Source: JAXIHJ01 sp034189755
GTDB lineage: Bacteria > Planctomycetota > Phycisphaerae > SM23-33
Reading direction: 5' to 3'
Length of the DNA: 9,857 nucleotides
NCBI GenBank assembly: GCA_034189755.1
Contig: JAXIHJ010000122.1
Coordinates: 1-9,857 of the forward strand
The notes beneath the pieces were generated by a model that made no database searches, was not told the DNA's origin, and saw only the letters and a program-made list of their open reading frames with translations. The first letter of the stretch is position 1; each line of letters starts with the position of its first letter. Below, one piece after another: positions 5,163-9,857 of this stretch. The position numbers and the translations under genes were made by a program.

Positions 5163-8100
5163 CTATTTTGGTTCCGACACGCCTTCACCAAGCGGCGCAA
5201 GTGGCGGTTCTTGCCCGGCGCGGACGGCATCGACCTTTCCGGGCGTGTTTTTCAACACTTTTCGGGCGTCTATTGTGGGCGGCTTTTCGGCCTTTGCCGT
5301 TTCGATAGCCCGTATCCAGAGTTTCATCGCTTTTTGCTTCCAGCCCAGCCGGTAATACACGTCGCCGGCGTGGTCGAAGATGACCGGGTGATCGAACCGG
5401 CTTGTCGGGTCGGCTTGGAGTATCTGTTCGAGCAGCCGGCTGGCCTCGCCGAAGCGGCCCTGCTTGTAGAAGACCCATGCAAGCGAGTCTATGAAGTACG
5501 GCATACCCGGTCTGGCGGCCAGCGCCTTGCGAATCATCCGCTCAGCCTGGTCGAGGCGGATGCCCTTTTCGGCGTACATGTAGCCAAGATCGTTGTTCAG
5601 ATGGGGGTTGTCCGGATCCAGCCTGTGGGCCTTTTCCAGCACCGCCATCGCCTCGTCGGTCCTGCCAAGTTCGGCCAGGCAGCTGTTTCGGAGCAGCAGC
5701 AGATCTATATCCTCGGCGTCCAGCCGGATATAGCTGTCCGTGCGGGCCAGGGCCAGGGAGTATTTCTGCTGAATCAGCAAGACCCGCACAGCCGTCCGCC
5801 GAAGCCAGCGGAGCGTCGGATGGACCTTGGCCGGCTGGGTCGGCGAGGTTGTTGCGGCTGGCAATTGCCTCAGCCAGTTGTCCAGCAGCTTCATCGCCTC
5901 GTCGTACTTTTGGGCCTTGGTCAGGCCGGCTATCAGAGTCCCTCGCGGCGTAAGTGCCAGCGGAGAGCTTTTCAGCCAATCCTCGACGTAGGCCTCAGCT
6001 TTGTCGAATTCGCCGGCCAGGCCGTACAGGTACACCTTCTGGAAGCGTAACAGTTCGACCGACTCGTCGCACTTCGCCCCGATCCATTCATCCAGCAGCG
6101 GCTGGGCCTTTTTATACAACTTGGCCTCAGTCAGCAACGCCAGCAAGATGCGCTTTGGCGCGTCGTTGTCCGGCGATTGCCTGATCCATTTCTGAGCGTA
6201 CTCGATTGCCTTGTCGTATTGCTTGGCCCGGGCGTAGAGTTGCAGCTTTCTTATTTTCAGTGCAGCCTCGGCGGGGCCGTCGGCTAAAGTCAGCCACTCG
6301 TCGATAAGCTTTTGCGCCTTTTCGTAGTCCTCGGCGGCTTCACAGAGCCACAGGAGCTTGAAGCGAAGTTGCCCGCGGGTTTGCTCGTCGATTTCTTCCT
6401 TCAGCCAGGCTTCGGTGCGTTTCTGTGCGTCGTCGAAGCGTTTGAGCTTTTCCAGGACCTCCAGCATGGTCCAACGCGCCGGAGGTTCGAGACTTTCTTC
6501 GGGGACTTCCTCCAGGACGGCCAGGGCGGCATTATACTTTTCAGCCCGCAGCAGCGCCGCGGCGTATAACCGTCTGATGTCGGCCTGGTAATCGGTTTCT
6601 TCGTACAAAGTTTCCCAAACCCGCACCGCCTCTTCGTGTTGTCCTTGCCGGTTCAGCGCGTTGGCAAGCAGGCGTCTGGCCGGGACATTTTGTGAATCGG
6701 TGTGAAGAATTTCGACGAGTTCCTTCACGACGACGTCGAACTGTTCTTTCGACAACATTCTGCCGGGCCGCCATCGGGCGCGAACCGCCAGCAGGCGAAC
6801 ATCAACATTGTCGGGCAGTTTGCGCTTAAGCTCGGCCAGAAGCTTTATGCCCTGGGCGTATTTTTCGGGTCTGGCGAGGCAGTACTCTACGAGCATCAAC
6901 TGTCCCAATATGCCGCCCGGCTGGCGGGCCAGCAGCGCCTTTACCAGATTCTCCGCCTGTTTGAACTGGCGGGCGGACATGTGTAGCAGGAACAGCCGGC
7001 GGTGGATATCCGGGTTGACAGGTTCAAGCTTTAATGCGGACTGGAGAGTTTGCACGGCCTGGACGAGCCGGTTTGTGCGCGCCTGCGCCTCAGCCAACAG
7101 CACAAGCGTCGGCACGTGCCGCTTGTTGCCGTCGAAGGCTAGATTCAGTTCGCCCAGTGCCTCGACCACCCGGCCACGCGCCAAGGCAACCTTGCCGTTG
7201 ATGTAGTGGCCGAAGTAGGCGTATTTGGATTTTTCATCGGCGATTTTTTTAATCTGCTCCAGCAGCCGGTCCACCTGGTCGTAGCGGCGCCGGGCCAAGT
7301 GCAGGTCCATCAGCGACTCATACGCCGGCAGGAAGTCTCCCCTGCTGTCGATGACGCGGTTGTACAATTCGGCCGCCAGTAGCTTTCTGTTTCGTGCGGC
7401 AGCCAGTTCTCCGGCGACGTAAAGCAGGGCGCAGCTTGTGGGAGAGCGGTCTTCGCGCGCCTTGTCGGCGAAGCGGAATTCGAAGTCTTCTTCGGGTCTC
7501 GCAGGCGATTTCGGCAAACCCGGTCGAGCCGCGATTTTTTGAACGGCCCGGCGGACAGACCGAGCGGCCTGATGGTTTGCAGCCAGCAGGTCGGCTAACA
7601 GTTCCAGGGCTTGTGCCGGCTTGCCACGGCGGCGGCTAAGCTCAGCCAGGAACAGACCGGCCGGAATATTGCCGGGCATCTTGGCCCGGGCGGACTGGAG
7701 GATGGCGATGGCTTCTTTCTCATTGCCGAGTTTATGGGCGACTTGTGCCAGTGTAACGGCCATTGCCCCATCCGCGAAATCAGCCTGCTGAAATGCCTGC
7801 CATATGCGGCTTGGCCTGGTCGTCTCGCCGCTGGCCTTGCAAAGCGCCTCGGCGAGGTTGCCCACCTGCCCGCGCTGGGCTGGCTGAGACGCAAGCTCGA
7901 CAAGCAGCCGTTCGGCCCGGTCGAATTCCTTCGCCGCCAACAGCGCTTCCATAAGCAGCTTGGCGGCCTTTGTCCCCGCACGGTTGCGGCTGTAAGCGCG
8001 TCGCAGCAACTGAATCGCTTCGTTGGGCCGACGCAGCGAGATCAGCAACTTGCCGCGTGCCGCCAGCAGCCACTCGGGCCGAAGAACCAGTTCACGAAGA

Positions 8101-8828
8101 ATACTGCTGGAGGCGAAACTCCTCGGGTGGTTGTCGATGTTCTCGGAGAGTTTTGTGTAACATTCCAGGGCAGCGGTCCAGTGGCCTTCCTTGCGAAGCA
8201 GCCTGCCCAGAAACAGCAGCGATTCACCGGTCAGCGGCTGATCGTCTGTAGCCCCGGTGCACTTCAGGGCCGTTCGAAAGGCGAGGATCGCCTGTTGCCT
8301 CTGCCTCTGCGCCGCGGCGAGCCGTCCCAGCAGCACCTGCGACTCCAGGTCATCCGGCGCAAGCTCCAGGGCGCGGCGGAGGTTGTCCCTGGCCTTGCCG
8401 GAATTTGACAGGTGCGCGTAGGCCAGGCCCAGCGCCCGCCTGATTCGCCGGTTGTTGGGGGCGAAGCCTGCGGCCCGCTCCAGGCGCTCAATAGCGCCGG
8501 CGTAGCTTTTTAAGGCAAACAGTTTTTCAGCCTCGACGACGGTGCTGCGGACCTGTTGCGGCAGGGATTCGGCATCGGGTGGGTTGACCGGCTTTTCGAT
8601 GGGGGGGCTGAGCTGGTCGAGCGTTATCGTCGCCGGCGATGCTGTCCGAGGCGAAGAGGCACAGCCGCAAAGCAGAAAGACGTGCAAAACCACAACGACC
8701 ATCGCGATTTGAACACGACAGCCCACAGAATGTATTCTGTGGGCTGGCTGGGCTGGAGCTGCCGCCTGTCGCCTACGGCGCGTATTGGCAGGAACATGGT
8801 AAGCGTGACGTTTGAAATTCCGGCACAT
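5163..8828 (-). CDS. Large TPR-repeat lipoprotein
   Basis: A protein of 1,221 residues counted from the ATG at 8828, whose A is also the last base of the hisG TGA stop (TGATG coupling); a GTG one codon earlier is an alternative. A long Arg-rich leader precedes a hydrophobic run (MVVVVLHVFLLCGC, 43-56) ending in a lipobox, LCGC with Cys56 as lipidation site, so the mature part is probably membrane-anchored and extracytoplasmic. Almost all of the rest is tetratricopeptide-like helical repeats, for example near 97-163, 364-420, 550-635 and 1040-1175. Between 798 and 985 six repeats share a [YF]xxA...W pattern. A Pro/Thr-rich insert sits at 990-1001. The C-terminal DLGYMYAEKGIRLDQAERMI and DSLAWVFYKQGRFGEA resemble the end module of many TPR proteins. 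No enzyme motif is seen; it is probably a scaffold for protein contacts in the envelope. The first ATG is uncertain because a palindrome lies in the leader-coding part. Confidence 0.85.
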   Translation of the reverse strand: MCRNFKRHAYHVPANTRRRRQAAAPAQPAHRIHSVGCRVQIAMVVVVLHVFLLCGCASSPRTASPATITLDQLSPPIEKPVNPPDAESLPQQVRSTVVEAEKLFALKSYAGAIERLERAAGFAPNNRRIRRALGLAYAHLSNSGKARDNLRRALELAPDDLESQVLLGRLAAAQRQRQQAILAFRTALKCTGATDDQPLTGESLLFLGRLLRKEGHWTAALECYTKLSENIDNHPRSFASSSILRELVLRPEWLLAARGKLLISLRRPNEAIQLLRRAYSRNRAGTKAAKLLMEALLAAKEFDRAERLLVELASQPAQRGQVGNLAEALCKASGETTRPSRIWQAFQQADFADGAMAVTLAQVAHKLGNEKEAIAILQSARAKMPGNIPAGLFLAELSRRRGKPAQALELLADLLAANHQAARSVRRAVQKIAARPGLPKSPARPEEDFEFRFADKAREDRSPTSCALLYVAGELAAARNRKLLAAELYNRVIDSRGDFLPAYESLMDLHLARRRYDQVDRLLEQIKKIADEKSKYAYFGHYINGKVALARGRVVEALGELNLAFDGNKRHVPTLVLLAEAQARTNRLVQAVQTLQSALKLEPVNPDIHRRLFLLHMSARQFKQAENLVKALLARQPGGILGQLMLVEYCLARPEKYAQGIKLLAELKRKLPDNVDVRLLAVRARWRPGRMLSKEQFDVVVKELVEILHTDSQNVPARRLLANALNRQGQHEEAVRVWETLYEETDYQADIRRLYAAALLRAEKYNAALAVLEEVPEESLEPPARWTMLEVLEKLKRFDDAQKRTEAWLKEEIDEQTRGQLRFKLLWLCEAAEDYEKAQKLIDEWLTLADGPAEAALKIRKLQLYARAKQYDKAIEYAQKWIRQSPDNDAPKRILLALLTEAKLYKKAQPLLDEWIGAKCDESVELLRFQKVYLYGLAGEFDKAEAYVEDWLKSSPLALTPRGTLIAGLTKAQKYDEAMKLLDNWLRQLPAATTSPTQPAKVHPTLRWLRRTAVRVLLIQQKYSLALARTDSYIRLDAEDIDLLLLRNSCLAELGRTDEAMAVLEKAHRLDPDNPHLNNDLGYMYAEKGIRLDQAERMIRKALAARPGMPYFIDSLAWVFYKQGRFGEASRLLEQILQADPTSRFDHPVIFDHAGDVYYRLGWKQKAMKLWIRAIETAKAEKPPTIDARKVLKNTPGKVDAVRAGQEPPLAPLGEGVSEPK
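8719..8746. repeat. 13-bp-stem palindrome within the TPR lipoprotein leader region
   Basis: CAGCCCACAGAAT (8719-8731) and ATTCTGTGGGCTG (8734-8746) are exact reverse complements separated only by GT. Such a tight hairpin is unusual in coding DNA. It encodes about residues 28-37 of the lipoprotein leader (including HRIHSVG) and keeps the frame open. It resembles dispersed REP/MITE-like palindromes, but only one copy is in this window, so its repeat status is inference. Confidence 0.6.
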
Positions 8829-9724
8829 CACGGAATAACCTTGTTCAACGGATAGGTGATGATTCCACAGGCTCCGGCCCGTCTGAGTTGCGGAACCAAC
8901 TCCCGTTCGATTCGTTCCTCGATAATCACTTCCACCGCTACCCAGTCTGCCTCGGACAGCGCGGATATAGTGGGGCTTTTTTCAGCCGGGAGCAGTTTTA
9001 TAACAGCTTCAAGCTTGTCGCGAGGCACGTTCATCTTGAGTCCGGCCTTTTCGCGGGCCTCGAGTGCACCTTTCAGCAGCAGCGCGAGGTTCTCGATTTT
9101 TTCCCGCTTCCAGGCGATCTTCATCGTGTCGGTGTTGGCGATAAGTCGCGTAGTGGACTCCAGCAGCGTATCGACCACACGGAGCCTGTTGGCCTCCAGA
9201 CTACTGCCGGTCTCCGTAACGTCAACGATGCCGTCGTAAAGCTGTGGCAGCCTGGCCTTGACCTCCGTGGCGCCGAAGCTGAACTCCACTTTTACGTTCA
9301 CGCCTTTGGCCCGGAAGTATTTTTTCGTAACGTTGACCAGCTCCGTGGCGATTACGCCGTCGTTCAGGTCTTGAGGCTTTTTGACGGGACTTTCCAGAGG
9401 CACGGCCAGCACCCATCGTACCGGAGCCATCTGATGCTTGGCGTAAATCAGCTCGGCTACCTCCACCACGTCGGATTCGTTTTCCTGAATCCAGTCATAT
9501 CCGGTCAGGCCGACGTCGATGTTGCCGGCCTCGACGAAAAAGCTCATCTCCTGAGCGCGTAGCATAAGAACCGATACCTTCTCGTCGTCGATTGAAGGGT
9601 AGTAGCTTCGGGCCGATGTGCTGATGTTGTAGCCGGCCCGCGCCAGCAGGTCCAATGTGCTGGCCTGTAGTGAGCCGGTTGGGATTCCAAGCACCAGTTT
9701 GTCTTTTGTAGTTTTCTTTGCCAT
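8828..9724 (-). CDS. hisG: ATP phosphoribosyltransferase HisG, long form
   Basis: HisG catalyses the first, committed step of histidine biosynthesis: ATP + PRPP to N1-(5-phosphoribosyl)-ATP and pyrophosphate, in the cytoplasm. The 298 residues match the long form, which has its own C-terminal regulatory domain and does not need HisZ. LGIPTGSLQASTLDLLARAGY (12-32, seen as GIPTGSL then LLARAGY) is the N-terminal block. AGNIDVGLTGYDWI (66-79) and DGIVDVTETGSSLEANRL (164-181) are the periplasmic-binding-like fold and PRPP-binding loop. The ACT-like regulatory domain covers roughly 225-298 and would be the site of feedback inhibition by histidine, as is known for the long form. ATG at 9724 gives MAKKTTKDKLVLGIPTGSL; only a weak GAGAA-type site lies upstream. 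It follows a basic-tail gene by 36 bp, and its TGA overlaps the TPR lipoprotein start. No other his genes are in the window. Confidence 0.97.
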   Translation of the reverse strand: MAKKTTKDKLVLGIPTGSLQASTLDLLARAGYNISTSARSYYPSIDDEKVSVLMLRAQEMSFFVEAGNIDVGLTGYDWIQENESDVVEVAELIYAKHQMAPVRWVLAVPLESPVKKPQDLNDGVIATELVNVTKKYFRAKGVNVKVEFSFGATEVKARLPQLYDGIVDVTETGSSLEANRLRVVDTLLESTTRLIANTDTMKIAWKREKIENLALLLKGALEAREKAGLKMNVPRDKLEAVIKLLPAEKSPTISALSEADWVAVEVIIEERIERELVPQLRRAGACGIITYPLNKVIP

Positions 9725-9760
9725 GGATAAGTTCTCTTTCAGGTCGGCGCACCTGGGCGA

Positions 9761-9856
9761 TTACTTTTTCTTCTTCCGCTTAATTGTTTTTTTCGCCGGC
9801 CTCCGCGTTGCCTTCTTTGCCGGGGCCTTTTTTGTCTTTGTCGGGGTCTTCTTCCT
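9761..9856 (-). CDS. C-terminal end of a protein with a histone-H1-like basic tail
   Basis: Minus-strand reading from the right edge gives 31 open codons and a TAA at 9763-9761; the start lies outside the window. The peptide is almost purely Lys, Arg, Ala, Pro and Thr, with KKAPAKKATRRPAKK as its core and a final KRKKKK. Such PAKKA-like tails occur on bacterial histone H1-like proteins, on some HU-type nucleoid proteins and on some DksA/TraR-type zinc-finger proteins; the part present cannot tell these apart. Another frame is also open for 25 codons here, but the regular basic, low-complexity composition and the position 36 bp before hisG favour this frame. It may be the first or an early gene of the hisG transcription unit. 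The tail would bind DNA or RNA non-specifically. Confidence 0.6.
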   Translation of the reverse strand, partial: RKKTPTKTKKAPAKKATRRPAKKTIKRKKKK

Positions 9857-9857
9857 G

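Noticed and set aside
5163..5204. PPLAPLGEGVSEPK tail of the TPR lipoprotein, reminiscent of translated dispersed repeats
   Set aside because: I could not find an inverted or direct repeat in the DNA at this point, so there is no structural support within the window.
5211..6050. 279-codon plus-strand open frame opposite the TPR gene; also 7611-8408 and 8888-9562
   Set aside because: All are shadows of long high-GC coding regions (TPR gene and hisG), without motifs or plausible initiation signals.
9740..9755. CAGGT/ACCTG hairpin with 6-base loop between the basic-tail gene and hisG, considered as an attenuator or terminator
   Set aside because: A 5-bp stem with no U-tract, no His-rich leader peptide and no alternative pairing; well within chance expectation.
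1..9857. tRNA or rRNA genes, CRISPR arrays, insertion sequences, phage or defence genes
   Set aside because: No cloverleaf, spaced repeats, transposase motifs or terminal inverted repeats were seen; coding density by housekeeping genes leaves no gap above about 140 bp.

Overview
This window reads as a GC-rich bacterial chromosome segment densely packed with housekeeping genes. No mobile element, CRISPR array, tRNA or rRNA is visible. The best lineage guess is Planctomycetota, perhaps the Phycisphaerae side. It rests on Shine-Dalgarno-poor starts with a -10-like box directly before the ATG, a histone-H1-like lysine/alanine/proline tail, and a very large TPR lipoprotein. This is inference from style, not a database match.

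Layout: at the left edge, on the minus strand, lies the N-terminal part of a COG2426-type small membrane protein with a good promoter and ribosome binding site. It diverges from a plus-strand block (382-3798) of mnmA (tRNA 2-thiouridylase), a family 9 glycosyltransferase overlapping mnmA by 13 bp, and pyk (pyruvate kinase) 10 bp further on. This block converges on a four-gene minus-strand block read from right to left: hisG (9724-8828), a roughly 1,220-residue TPR lipoprotein whose start overlaps the hisG stop, yebC 22 bp later, and a YfcE-type metallophosphoesterase 23 bp later. A basic protein tail ending 36 bp before hisG is the last part of one more minus-strand gene that runs off the right edge. 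The 44-bp gap where the two blocks meet (3799-3842) holds a symmetric two-tier inverted repeat.

The genes share no single pathway: tRNA wobble modification, glycan assembly, glycolysis, histidine biosynthesis, ribosome/transcription support and phosphoester hydrolysis. Spacing and overlaps suggest two co-transcribed sets. The least ordinary items are the TPR lipoprotein (six successive tryptophan-marked repeats, and a near-perfect palindrome inside its leader-coding region), the identical TAGAATAT box just before both mnmA and pyk, and the unfinished basic-tail gene. I found no convincing evidence of a new multi-gene system.
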